Below, in pieces: positions 50,916 to 59,420 of a stretch of 64,000 nucleotides of DNA. The position numbers were made by a program, and so were the translations under genes. The notes under the pieces are model-generated. The model was given only the letters and a program-made list of their open reading frames with translations. It made no database searches and had not been told where the DNA came from. The stretch lies in the NCBI GenBank assembly GCA_947494565.1, contig CANLVG010000008.1, positions 186,001-250,000 of the forward strand. Reading direction: 5' to 3'. How positions within the stretch are numbered: the first letter of the stretch is position 1; every line of letters begins with the position of its first letter. This stretch comes from an uncultured Flavobacteriaceae bacterium. Its GTDB lineage: Bacteria; Bacteroidota; Bacteroidia; Flavobacteriales; Flavobacteriaceae.

Positions 50916-53900
50916 ATGAAAAGAAAACTACCCAACCTAAATTACAGAAAACTCCTGTTTGCCTTTTTGAGCCTCATACTGCTAGGAGCAGTGCCTTATT
51001 TTGCAGGATCTGGGCTTGACAATCCTGAGCCGTTGGGAAAATACCTGAACAATAACTTTCCTGCTACGGTTTCCATTTCTCAGGGATTACCCTATGTGCC
51101 TATATATCCGAATCTGACGTTCGATTCTCCATTGACTTTCAATGAACTTCCGAATGCACAACGGATTCTAGTGGGGCAGCGCGATGGTAAGATCTACTGG
51201 TTCAATAAAACACCAGACGTAGCTCAAAAAAATATGCTCATTGATCTCAGCAATAAAGTTGGTGTGGTCTGGGACGGTGGGTTTTTAGGATTGGCCTTAC
51301 ATCCTGAATTTGATACCGGCGCGGGTAAGGATTACTTCTATACCTTCTATACTACCAAAGATGTCAATGGGAACAATTTCCCAAACCGTTACACGACCCA
51401 GAATTGTACAAGTGAGGAGTACTGGGGTAATTTCTTGATTTTATCAAGATATACTATGAACCCGAATACGATGCAGGTATCCCCTAGTTCGGAGCAGATT
51501 TTGCTCAAATTGAGAATGTATGGCACCACGCATCGAGGAGGCGGCTTGCTATTTGGAGATGATGGCTTTCTGTATCTTACCACTGGCGACCAGACAGCCT
51601 TTAGAAAGTCGCAGGATATTCAAAACAATTTGGATGGTGGGGTACTTCGATTAGATGTTGATAAGGACCCCCTTAAGAGTCATCCTCCGGTTAAAAATAT
51701 GCCTAATGATCATGGGTTCTTCGATGAAATTACCGGAAATGGCTACTGGATCCCGAATGATAATCCCTTTCTAAGTCCAAGTGGTCAAAACTTCGAGGAG
51801 TATTATAGCATGGGGCATCGGAACCCACACCGAATGACCAAAGATCGGGCCACCGGCGACCTCTATATTGGAGAAGTAGGCTTGGGTCGTCATGAGGAAA
51901 TCAATGTGGTAAAGAAAGGCGGCAATTTTGGTTGGCCGGTATACGAAGGGCGCTATAAAGGCAATCTTTGCGGAAATACGCTGTACAACAATATGGCCCA
52001 CGAAGAGCCCTTGGTGGCTTTCCCAAGATCAGTGGCCAATGCCATTATGGGCGGGTACGTCTATCGTGGTTCGGAAATACCCGAAATGCAAGGGCGATAT
52101 ATCTGCGCGGATTATGGAAACGGTGAAGAAATATTCTCGGTAGATATCGATACCGGAAGTTACGAACAGCTCGGTAGTTTTTCATCGACGAATATTATAT
52201 CCTTTGGAGAAGATAAACAGGGTGAAATGTATATTCTAAAGCAAGGTGTTTCTACCTTGTATAAGTTGGTGACGCGGATGACGTTCGATGAAACCCTTCC
52301 CCAAGCCCTTTCACAAACCGGAGCATTTACCAATTTGAACAACCTGACACCGACCAATGGTTTAATACCATATGATTTGGTTGAATCATTCTGGTCTGAT
52401 GGGGCAGCGAAAAAAAGATGGATTGGTATCCCTAATGATGGAACCCATAACACCCCAGAGGAACAAATCGACTATTCTGAAAACGGAAATTGGAATCTTC
52501 CGGTGGGGTCTGTTTTAATCAAGCATTTCGAGATGCCCCTCGATGAGAATAACCCTTCGATTACCAAACGCCTCGAAACCCGATTTTCGGTGAAGGCCGC
52601 CGATGGTAATTTCTATTTTGCGACCTATAAATGGAACAACGCACAAACCGATGCCGTGCTACTGACGAGTGGGCTTGATGAATCTTTGACCATTACAAGG
52701 GCAGACGGCACAACTGATGTTCAAAACTGGCGATACCCGAGCAGGAACGAGTGTATAACCTGCCATAATTCCAGTACAGGCGGAACAATCGGTACGCGAA
52801 CGCGCTATTTGAACAAAGACCTGACCTATCCCGCAACCGGTAGAACCGCGAATCAACTGGTGACCTTAAGCCACTTAGGTATTTTGAACCAAACGATTAC
52901 AGACGCGGATACACCATCATTGTTGACCTATAAATCCACAAACGACCCCAATGCGACGATGGATGAAAAGGCGCGGTCGTATATGGACTTAAATTGTGCC
53001 TATTGTCATCAGGCCGGTTCTGATGTTCGTGCTGATTTTGACCTTAGAATGAGTCTTGATCTTGCCCAAACCAACTTGTTGGATGCAGATATTTTCAATT
53101 CGCTGGGTATTCCTGGGGAGAGAATTATTGCCGAAGGAGAACCGGACAAATCGATCCTTTATATACGGGCCAACAGTGCGAATTCAAACGTCTCCATGCC
53201 TCCACTAGCCAAAGATCGGGTCGATGAAGAAGGGGTTGCCCTTATAGAAGCTTGGATTACACAACTTGGTACAGTACCGGTGACCAATGTATCGGCATCC
53301 CCTACGGAAGTTAGTCTAGAGATTGGCGAGACCGTTTTACCAACGGCCACCATAATACCGGCAGATGCTACTGACCAAGGGGTCAGTTGGCTTTCCGATG
53401 ATTCGAGTATCGCTTCGGTTGATCCGGATTCGGGCTTAATAACGGCAATAAATGAAGGAACTACGAGCGTTACCGTAACTACTGATGATGGAGGTTATAC
53501 GGCCAGTGTCTCTGTTACTGTGAACACGCCCGTCGTAGAAATCGCCGTCTACAACGTGCTCGTTTCACCGAAAACGGTTGATTTGGAAGTAGGCGAAACC
53601 GTTCAGCTCATAGGGGCTGTTGAACCTTTGGATGCGACCAATCAAAATGTGAGTTGGATATCAAATGACCCGACGATTGCTACTATCGATTCAAATGGGC
53701 TGGTGACCGCAATAGGCGCTGGCGTCATTGATGTTACGGTATCCGCCGAAGATGGAGGCTATTCCGCTAGTGCTATCATAACGGTTACTGGAGGAACACC
53801 ACCGGATGTAGCGGTATACAACATTTTAGTAGCTCCAACCACCGTAAGTTTGGAAGCAGGGGAGACCGTGCAACTTACCGCAACTACCGAACCGGCGAAT

Positions 53901-54584
53901 GCGACCAACCAAAATGTAAGTTGGATATCTAACAATCCGGCGATTGCGACCATAGATTCAAATGGACTCGTTACTGCTGTAGGGGAGGGCGTTATCGACG
54001 TGACGGTTTCTGCTGAGGATGGTGGATATTCCGCCAGTTCCTTGATAACCGTAACGGGCGGAACACCACCACCCGTGTCCGTCTATAATATTTTGGTGGC
54101 ACCCAACGAAGTGACCCTAGGTCTTGGCGAAACCTTTCAATTAAACGCTTCTACCGAACCCTCGAACGCCACGAATCAATCCGTGACCTGGTTTTCGAAC
54201 AATCCGGCCATTGCATCCGTTGACACCTCAGGTCTGGTTACTGCAACGGGATTGGGTGAAATCGATGTTACGGCGGTCACGGATGACGGGGGCTATACAG
54301 CCAGTGCTATTATTAATGTAGTGGCATCATCTCAAAGTAGCGCTGTCAATGTATTTCCGATTCCGGCTTCTGGAAGGGTGAATGTTGACCTCGCCGAATA
54401 TGAAGGTCAGGAAGTGGAGATTAAGTTGTACAATCAGAATAACAGCTTACTTGAGACCTTTCGTATTGACCAAGACCATCAAGATATCAATGAACTGATA
54501 CTGGATACGTATCCATCGGGGTACTATTATCTCTTGTTTCAGACCAGTGATAGCTGGTCGACACGTCCGATAATTATCAACTAA
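50916..54584 (+). CDS. PQQ-type sugar dehydrogenase / cytochrome c / Ig-like / T9SS fusion protein
   Basis: A 1222-residue secreted protein. After an N-terminal signal segment (14-34), residues about 55-450 form a glucose/sorbosone dehydrogenase propeller (HRGGGLLFGDDGFLYLTTGD, GNFGWPVYEG). Residues about 465-775 resemble the HNE_0200 (TIGR03806) domain with two heme c motifs, CITCH at 613-617 and CAYCH at 694-698. Four Big_2 Ig-like repeats follow (789 to about 1140), each 89 residues, and then a T9SS type A sorting domain (from about 1145, SGYYYLLFQTSDSWSTRPIIIN). It likely oxidises a sugar at the surface and passes electrons to its own hemes; the substrate is unknown. Confidence 0.92.
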   Translation: MKRKLPNLNYRKLLFAFLSLILLGAVPYFAGSGLDNPEPLGKYLNNNFPATVSISQGLPYVPIYPNLTFDSPLTFNELPNAQRILVGQRDGKIYWFNKTPDVAQKNMLIDLSNKVGVVWDGGFLGLALHPEFDTGAGKDYFYTFYTTKDVNGNNFPNRYTTQNCTSEEYWGNFLILSRYTMNPNTMQVSPSSEQILLKLRMYGTTHRGGGLLFGDDGFLYLTTGDQTAFRKSQDIQNNLDGGVLRLDVDKDPLKSHPPVKNMPNDHGFFDEITGNGYWIPNDNPFLSPSGQNFEEYYSMGHRNPHRMTKDRATGDLYIGEVGLGRHEEINVVKKGGNFGWPVYEGRYKGNLCGNTLYNNMAHEEPLVAFPRSVANAIMGGYVYRGSEIPEMQGRYICADYGNGEEIFSVDIDTGSYEQLGSFSSTNIISFGEDKQGEMYILKQGVSTLYKLVTRMTFDETLPQALSQTGAFTNLNNLTPTNGLIPYDLVESFWSDGAAKKRWIGIPNDGTHNTPEEQIDYSENGNWNLPVGSVLIKHFEMPLDENNPSITKRLETRFSVKAADGNFYFATYKWNNAQTDAVLLTSGLDESLTITRADGTTDVQNWRYPSRNECITCHNSSTGGTIGTRTRYLNKDLTYPATGRTANQLVTLSHLGILNQTITDADTPSLLTYKSTNDPNATMDEKARSYMDLNCAYCHQAGSDVRADFDLRMSLDLAQTNLLDADIFNSLGIPGERIIAEGEPDKSILYIRANSANSNVSMPPLAKDRVDEEGVALIEAWITQLGTVPVTNVSASPTEVSLEIGETVLPTATIIPADATDQGVSWLSDDSSIASVDPDSGLITAINEGTTSVTVTTDDGGYTASVSVTVNTPVVEIAVYNVLVSPKTVDLEVGETVQLIGAVEPLDATNQNVSWISNDPTIATIDSNGLVTAIGAGVIDVTVSAEDGGYSASAIITVTGGTPPDVAVYNILVAPTTVSLEAGETVQLTATTEPANATNQNVSWISNNPAIATIDSNGLVTAVGEGVIDVTVSAEDGGYSASSLITVTGGTPPPVSVYNILVAPNEVTLGLGETFQLNASTEPSNATNQSVTWFSNNPAIASVDTSGLVTATGLGEIDVTAVTDDGGYTASAIINVVASSQSSAVNVFPIPASGRVNVDLAEYEGQEVEIKLYNQNNSLLETFRIDQDHQDINELILDTYPSGYYYLLFQTSDSWSTRPIIIN
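53280..54347 (+). repeat. Four tandem 267-base units encoding Big_2 Ig-like domains
   Basis: Units start at 53280, 53547, 53814 and 54081, giving an exact period of 267 bases (89 codons) for all four. Units 2 and 3 are most alike at DNA level, with long identical stretches around NQNVSWIS and GVIDVTVSAEDGGYSAS, which suggests recent duplication or gene conversion. Confidence 0.85.
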
Positions 54585-54591
54585 GAATAGG

Positions 54592-54617
54592 GCCCTGATA
54601 TCATCAGGGCTTTTTTT
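54592..54617 (+). terminator. Rho-independent terminator of the PQQ fusion gene
   Basis: GCCCTGAT (54592-54599) and ATCAGGGC (54603-54610) pair perfectly around ATC, followed by seven T (54611-54617). It lies eight bases after the stop codon. Confidence 0.88.
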
Positions 54618-54827
54618 ATGTTTCGTAAACGTTTAAATAGGCTTAAGGGGGGTATCTAGTGTTTCATGCCCTAGATGAACGGTACGTCCACTTTAGTACG
54701 AAACAGACCGAGTAGTCTAATGGGTTGTATTTCCTGCAGATTAGGGCCTAAGAACAGTAATTGAACGAAAGTATTCGACTCGAAATCGAGAGGAGTCGCC
54801 TTCTTTGTGCAGGCTGCAGCATACAGA

Positions 54828-54845
54828 ACCGACCACTTGGTCGGT
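54828..54845. promoter_or_regulatory. Perfect TetR-type palindrome
   Basis: ACCGACCA, CT, TGGTCGGT: perfect 8-base arms. It lies in a convergent intergenic region with no adjacent start codon, so it may be what is left of a lost TetR-regulated gene. It shares its core with the imperfect copy at 12290-12307. Confidence 0.45.
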
Positions 54846-54914
54846 ACCCGTAGTTCACCGATTCCGCTGCTTCGACGGATTGGTTTTCTAGAAACAAGAC
54901 TCCAATTGACACGG

Positions 54915-55301
54915 TTATTCCATATCCTTCAATTGAATGGAAAGCGCTTTGGTAGAAAGCTGCACTTCGATAAGGCTGAGAACCAATGAAACCATCAATG
55001 CCAAAAGACTGATACCAAATATTAGATTCGCCCAAGAGGCAAACTCAAAATAGATTAAGGCCATAGTGATGACTGCAAGGAGAAAACTGAAAATGGCGGT
55101 GGCCTGCATATTTTTGATGAGGGTCAACCGCGTATTCAATTTCTTAACTTGTAAGCCCACCGACTCTGACTCGGTTTCTTGATACTTCTGGTGCAGTTGC
55201 CGTATAAGCGCAGCAATAGCCAGATATCGCGCATTATAAGCCAGCATCGTCAATGATATGGCCGGAAATAGTAGGGCAGGAATACTTAAACTGAGTTCCA
55301 T
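54915..55301 (-). CDS. DUF2721 membrane protein
   Basis: A 128-residue protein that fits the DUF2721 family: an N-terminal membrane helix (about 5-27), a charged coiled segment (IRQLHQKYQETESES), and two closely spaced transmembrane helices (about 68-108) followed by a final amphipathic helix. Function is unknown. It starts two bases after the ThuA gene's stop codon, so it is likely the last gene of the ARH-GyrI-ThuA-DUF2721 unit. Confidence 0.82.
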   Translation of the reverse strand: MELSLSIPALLFPAISLTMLAYNARYLAIAALIRQLHQKYQETESESVGLQVKKLNTRLTLIKNMQATAIFSFLLAVITMALIYFEFASWANLIFGISLLALMVSLVLSLIEVQLSTKALSIQLKDME

Positions 55302-55303
55302 GG

Positions 55304-56272
55304 CTATTTTTCAGGGGTGCGCGAACGGGAAGTTTCCATATCGGGAAAGTTCTCGGGGAGTTCTTGGGTCACCATTCCCGTCGCGGCCCATTCCGTTCCG
55401 CGGAGCATAGTGGTTATAAAACCAATGCAATCTGCCGAATAGTCGGCATGACCCATAATATTGTGAAAAATGCGGCCTTTGCCATACGTCAAGGCCATTA
55501 AGGCTGGTTCATGCCTGCCAGTACCCTTGTTTTCGGGGTCGGCGTATGCCGTAGCTAGGATGTCCATGTTTTCTGCGGGTCCGCGCAGGCTATTGTATAG
55601 TTCATCCTTGGTATGCATCCAGATCTCTGGCATACCTTTGGTGATAGGATGCTCGGTATTCCTGATCTTGATTTGATATTCGCTTTGTGGGCCGTGCGCG
55701 CCTCCTGGCCCAGGAGTATTGTCTCGAATAAGCTCACCAGCATCGTTGTAATAGACATAAGGGCCATCTTTTTCCGTGCGATCTCCCCAACCACCAAGTC
55801 CGATCATCTTGTTATAGGCTTCCCATTGGGGAAAGGAGTTGTCCGCCGCGTGAAAAACGACCAAACCGCCTCCATTTTCCATGTATTTTTCAAATTCTTG
55901 TTTCGTTTTTTCGGGCCAAGCCGCTGCATTCCAACCAAAATTGGAGATGACCACCTCATAATTCGAAAATTCGGGACTGAAATCTGGATCGCTTTTGGGT
56001 TTCTCCAAGGCAATGGTCGGAGGCACACCTTCAATAGGGAATTCGGAGATGTATTGTTCACCTTCCCAAGTATAGGCGGACCGCACTACGTCTACCTTGA
56101 AAAGTTGTGTTTCTTCAAGATAATTCTTGAGCATGGCCGTTAGTTTAGGCCACTGTTGATGATTGTTTTGACCGTCGACAATAAGCACGTTGATGGTCTC
56201 GGTTTCTTGTGCATGGAGTTTTGGGCAAAATGCGAGTAAAAAAACAAATGCAATGGAGTAGATGTGTTTCAC
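55304..56272 (-). CDS. ThuA domain protein, exported
   Basis: A 322-residue protein with signal peptide (HIYSIAFVFLLAFCPKLHAQ) when read from the GTG at 56272. The longer frame to 56374 would overlap the upstream gene and begin with an arginine-rich segment, so GTG is preferred. The ThuA-like glutamine-amidotransferase fold shows INVLIVDGQNNHQQWPKLTA, GGGLVVFHAADNSFPQW and YGKGRIFHNIMGHADYS. ThuA-like proteins are linked to trehalose or other sugar use and often occur beside PQQ dehydrogenases, as one does here at 50916. The substrate is unknown. Confidence 0.85.
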   Translation of the reverse strand: MKHIYSIAFVFLLAFCPKLHAQETETINVLIVDGQNNHQQWPKLTAMLKNYLEETQLFKVDVVRSAYTWEGEQYISEFPIEGVPPTIALEKPKSDPDFSPEFSNYEVVISNFGWNAAAWPEKTKQEFEKYMENGGGLVVFHAADNSFPQWEAYNKMIGLGGWGDRTEKDGPYVYYNDAGELIRDNTPGPGGAHGPQSEYQIKIRNTEHPITKGMPEIWMHTKDELYNSLRGPAENMDILATAYADPENKGTGRHEPALMALTYGKGRIFHNIMGHADYSADCIGFITTMLRGTEWAATGMVTQELPENFPDMETSRSRTPEK

Positions 56273-56321
56273 GATTCTTAGTTTGAGTTTTAAATGTACT
56301 GTTTCCCTAATGGAATCGCAA

Positions 56322-56807
56322 CTAGGCTTTCTTTCTAATCGGAATCCAGACCTCTTCCTCCGAGGAGGGGTCATTGTTTCTATACCGTTCCCCTAAGAGT
56401 TCAAAATGCGGTCTGTCATCTAGTTCATACCCTGATTTCGGTAGCCATTGCGTAAAAATATATTGAAAGGTCCGCGGGAAGTCCGCAGAGGTGCCTTTAT
56501 GGATAAAAACTGCGTACAGCCCTGATTTTAAGGTAATAGAAGAAAAACCATTTGGTATATTTTCGATTTTCCGAACTTCTGTGGCGGCCCATTTTGTGAA
56601 TTCGGTCGTTGGGCTGAAGGTCTCGAAATACTGTAGTCCATCGTACACCTGAATGGAATATAGATCTGAGCCTATTTGATTCTTTATCTGCCCTTTCTCC
56701 ATCATAAAACCCCGCCAAAGCACTGGCGTACGGTTTTGCGCCAAGGACATCCGCATTGATTTTCCAATCAGGATTTTTTCTGGCAATAGTTCAATTCTTG
56801 ATTCCAC
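56322..56807 (-). CDS. GyrI-like effector-binding protein
   Basis: A stand-alone GyrI-like domain of about 161 residues (IELLPEKILIGKSMRMSLAQ, YAVFIHKGTSADFPRTFQYI, DRPHFELLGERY, ending EEVWIPIRKKA). The frame opens at an ATG at 56885 inside the 3' end of the ARH gene; the GTG at 56807 gives the usual family length and avoids the overlap, so it is chosen with moderate confidence. GyrI-like proteins bind small molecules and some sequester DNA gyrase inhibitors. It sits between exported sugar-related genes, where a cytosolic ligand binder is unexpected. Confidence 0.72.
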   Translation of the reverse strand: MESRIELLPEKILIGKSMRMSLAQNRTPVLWRGFMMEKGQIKNQIGSDLYSIQVYDGLQYFETFSPTTEFTKWAATEVRKIENIPNGFSSITLKSGLYAVFIHKGTSADFPRTFQYIFTQWLPKSGYELDDRPHFELLGERYRNNDPSSEEEVWIPIRKKA

Positions 56808-56839
56808 AAATGGGTGTGTTTTGATGAGGATGTTGCGTT

Positions 56840-58267
56840 TTATAGCGCAGGTTCGATTTCCAATGCTTTTTGGGGGATACACCATACATCTTTCGCAAGG
56901 TCGATTCCACCGCCCATTTCTTCCTGAACCACGCGGTCAATAATATAGATTCCAATTTTCGACATGTGCTCAAAAGTATCAAGCCCATCCTTGGGAAAAT
57001 TGACCCGTGTTCGATGAATATTGAATTGGTTTGAAAATTTTTGACCGAAGGCCTTCTCAACGCCATCTTTTCCATGCATAAACCCTAGCAGTCCACCCCA
57101 GGTGGCAGTCGGATTGTCGGAATCCCATCCACTGAGGGTGCCTATTTTTATCGTTTCTTTTAAATTACCTTCTCCATATAATAGACTGACGATACTGGCC
57201 GCAAAATTGATTCCGCCTACAAAGCAACCGTTGCAGAAAATAGCTTTCGAAGTGATGTTGTAACCATCTTCCTGTTGTACCTGATAACGCTCATAAACCG
57301 CATCACGTGCGGCTTCCCATGAAATGTTTTGTTCATATTGAGCCTTGACAAAATCATACATTTTTGCGGCATAGGAATCATTGGGGAGTCTTTTTCTGGC
57401 GTTATCGGCCATCCACAACACCTGCTCTTTCTTCGTGAGATCTTCATCCACGGCAGGAGCCAGCGCATACATAATCACATAGAATTCCGATATCCAGGCT
57501 GCATTTTCGCGTGCCGTGGTACGTATGGGCAAATGCGACATCTTTAGGGCAACATCAGGTCTGGTAGGTGCAAAAAAACCAAAGATCTCGGTCGTCAACT
57601 GGGCATCGATCATTTCATAATAGTTGTCATAAATGGTATCCTTGGTGATGGCCGGATTGCTGGTCTTGGGCGGAACGACTCCATCGAGCATAAGTTCGAG
57701 CGCCCTTTGGTTCGCTACCCAGAGATAGTTTTCCTCTTCGTGTTTCAAATGTTTTAACCAGCCTTCCCGTATCTGGTCACCCGTAAGCATACTGGTCTGA
57801 TTGGTGTAGAGTAGATGCTGGTACATGTATTCGATATCGGTATCGTCGTCGGCGCCCCAAACTTCATTTTCCCCTCGAAAGACAAAATCGATTGTTTCGG
57901 ATAGGTCACTGGGTTCTTCGTTCCAAATATTTGGAAGATCGAGCGTACCCCAATCTTCTCGGGTATAGAATTTTCCTGTTTTGATTTCGCCAATATTCCC
58001 CACTTTGTCCATTTCGGTCACTAAACCCGTCCAGTTGGCGATACATTGTGCCAGCCAAAAACCATACAATTTATCGGCGTAATCAGCTCTTGTTATCAAT
58101 CGGTCGGTTGCTTTTACACTATAAGGTTGATAGGTCAAAGTCGTGTCCATCAACGTATTTTGCGATTTCTCCCTATTTGTTTTTTCATTTTGTTTACAAG
58201 AGAACAATAGACATATCAATACGGCGATTGTGGAGACTTTTAAGGAGTGGGCGCGGCTTTTTCTCAT
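56840..58267 (-). CDS. ADP-ribosylglycohydrolase-family lipoprotein
   Basis: A 475-residue lipoprotein (lipobox LFSC, Cys24) with an ARH-fold domain. The dinuclear metal-site motifs are present: DDDTDIEY at 140-147 and WDSDNPTATWGG at 381-392, along with DYADKLYGFWLAQCIANW at the start of the fold. Classical ARH enzymes remove ADP-ribose from proteins in the cytosol; export suggests a different substrate, perhaps a glycoside. It is the first gene of the minus-strand unit that continues with GyrI-like, ThuA and DUF2721. Confidence 0.85.
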   Translation of the reverse strand: MRKSRAHSLKVSTIAVLICLLFSCKQNEKTNREKSQNTLMDTTLTYQPYSVKATDRLITRADYADKLYGFWLAQCIANWTGLVTEMDKVGNIGEIKTGKFYTREDWGTLDLPNIWNEEPSDLSETIDFVFRGENEVWGADDDTDIEYMYQHLLYTNQTSMLTGDQIREGWLKHLKHEEENYLWVANQRALELMLDGVVPPKTSNPAITKDTIYDNYYEMIDAQLTTEIFGFFAPTRPDVALKMSHLPIRTTARENAAWISEFYVIMYALAPAVDEDLTKKEQVLWMADNARKRLPNDSYAAKMYDFVKAQYEQNISWEAARDAVYERYQVQQEDGYNITSKAIFCNGCFVGGINFAASIVSLLYGEGNLKETIKIGTLSGWDSDNPTATWGGLLGFMHGKDGVEKAFGQKFSNQFNIHRTRVNFPKDGLDTFEHMSKIGIYIIDRVVQEEMGGGIDLAKDVWCIPQKALEIEPAL

Positions 58268-58443
58268 TGTGGTGCGGCAAGGTTTAATTATTCAACTACG
58301 AATATAAGCATGTATTTTATACGATTTTCGCGAATCTCATCAAACTAATATTATGATTTTTATAAAAAACCAACGTATATTTTGCGTATTACCTTAATAT
58401 TTTGTTAATTTATTGATACATAACCAACTAAACTGTAAAATAA

Positions 58444-58731
58444 ATGGAAGCGTATTTACCGATTATCATTCAATTGGTTGCAGGTGCCCTTGGGGGCAAT
58501 GTAGCCGGAAAACTATTGAAAAATATGTCATTAGGGACGTTGGGTAACTCCATCGTCGGTATTCTAGGGGGTGGCCTTGGAGGTCAACTTCTCGGGATGT
58601 TAGGAATGGGTGCAGCCGCTGATGGCGGAATGGATATTTCTGGCATATTAGGCAGTGTCGCTGGAGGTGGCGTCGGTGGTGGTGTTTTAATGGCGATCAT
58701 CGGGGTCATTAAAAATGCCATGTCGAAATAG
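58444..58731 (+). CDS. Glycine-zipper small membrane protein
   Basis: A 95-residue protein with two or three hydrophobic segments built from glycine-rich repeats (LVAGALGGNVAGKLL, GILGGGLGGQLLGMLGM, GILGSVAGGGVGGGVLMA). Glycine zippers of this kind form tight helix packing or membrane oligomers, as in Rickettsia 17-kDa-like or colicin-like proteins. There is no clear signal peptide. It is a single-gene unit with its own terminator. Function is unknown. Confidence 0.75.
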   Translation: MEAYLPIIIQLVAGALGGNVAGKLLKNMSLGTLGNSIVGILGGGLGGQLLGMLGMGAAADGGMDISGILGSVAGGGVGGGVLMAIIGVIKNAMSK

Positions 58732-58754
58732 AAAATCAATAAAAGCAAATAATC

Positions 58755-58789
58755 AACCCGCCCAGTTTTTATTAACGGGTGGGTTTTTT
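58755..58789 (+). terminator. Rho-independent terminator of the glycine-zipper gene
   Basis: AACCCGCCC (58755-58763) pairs with GGGTGGGTT (58777-58785), with one G-U pair, and T continues to 58789. Confidence 0.8.
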
Positions 58790-58808
58790 AATGCTGTAAA
58801 CGAATGCT

Positions 58809-58816
58809 TATTTTTG
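58809..58816 (+). promoter_or_regulatory. -7 promoter element for the cyclophilin gene
   Basis: TATTTTTG matches TAnnTTTG exactly, 22 bases upstream of the ATG at 58839. No -33 TTG at the usual spacing. Confidence 0.5.
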
Positions 58817-58838
58817 ATCGAACTCGTAAACAAATAAG

Positions 58839-59414
58839 ATGAGGCTTCTCTTTTCTTTTTTCCTTTTGGGGGCAATTATGTGCTGTACCTCTCAAAAGAC
58901 CTATCAAATGGGTGAAATCAAAACGCCAAAAGGAGATATTTTGGTTTGGTTGTATGATGAAACCCCCAACCATAAAAAGAGTTTTGTTCAGCTGGCGACC
59001 GAAGGCTATTGGGATTCCCTAACCTTCAACCGAGTGATTCCCGATTTTGTGGCACAAGGGGGATGCCCCGATACGCCAGAAGGATTCAATGACCCAGAGT
59101 ACCTCTTAGCCCCTGAGTTCAATGATGTGCTCCAACATGTATACGGTGCAGTTGGTGCTGGTAGAGATGGTAACCCTAAGAAGCTATCGGCACGTTGTCA
59201 ATTTTATATCGTTCAAAACAAGGAAGGCGAACATCGACTTGATGGGGATTACACTGTGTTTGGTAAAGTTATTAAGGGTATGGACGTAGTCGATGCCATT
59301 GTCTCAGTGCAACGTGACTCCATTGATCAACCCTTGACCCCGATATCCTTGGATGTCAATATCGTTACAAAAACAGCTGATGAGCTGAGAAATTTGGGTG
59401 TTCTGCCCGAATGA
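58839..59414 (+). CDS. Cyclophilin-type peptidyl-prolyl isomerase
   Basis: A 191-residue cyclophilin with an N-terminal lipoprotein-like signal (GAIMCC). The isomerase domain runs from about residue 25, with KSFVQLATEGYWDSLTFNRV, IPDFVAQGG, a Gln in QFYIVQNKEG, and VFGKVIKGMDVVDAI; these are the usual active-site segments. It likely acts in the periplasm or on the outer membrane. It meets the M28 peptidase gene tail to tail, six bases apart. Confidence 0.92.
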   Translation: MRLLFSFFLLGAIMCCTSQKTYQMGEIKTPKGDILVWLYDETPNHKKSFVQLATEGYWDSLTFNRVIPDFVAQGGCPDTPEGFNDPEYLLAPEFNDVLQHVYGAVGAGRDGNPKKLSARCQFYIVQNKEGEHRLDGDYTVFGKVIKGMDVVDAIVSVQRDSIDQPLTPISLDVNIVTKTADELRNLGVLPE

Positions 59415-59420
59415 AAAGAA

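Larger units (their letters stand above)
54585..54914. other. Intergenic region after the PQQ fusion gene
   Basis: This 330-base convergent region holds the terminator at 54592-54617 and the TetR-like palindrome at 54828-54845. A short frame at 54807-54989 crosses it but is not coding-like. The rest shows nothing recognisable. Confidence 0.5.

Noticed and set aside
56273-56374. Upstream ATG extension of the ThuA gene
   Set aside because: The extension is arginine-rich, lies in the 3' part of the GyrI-like gene, and would bury the signal peptide; the GTG at 56272 fits better.
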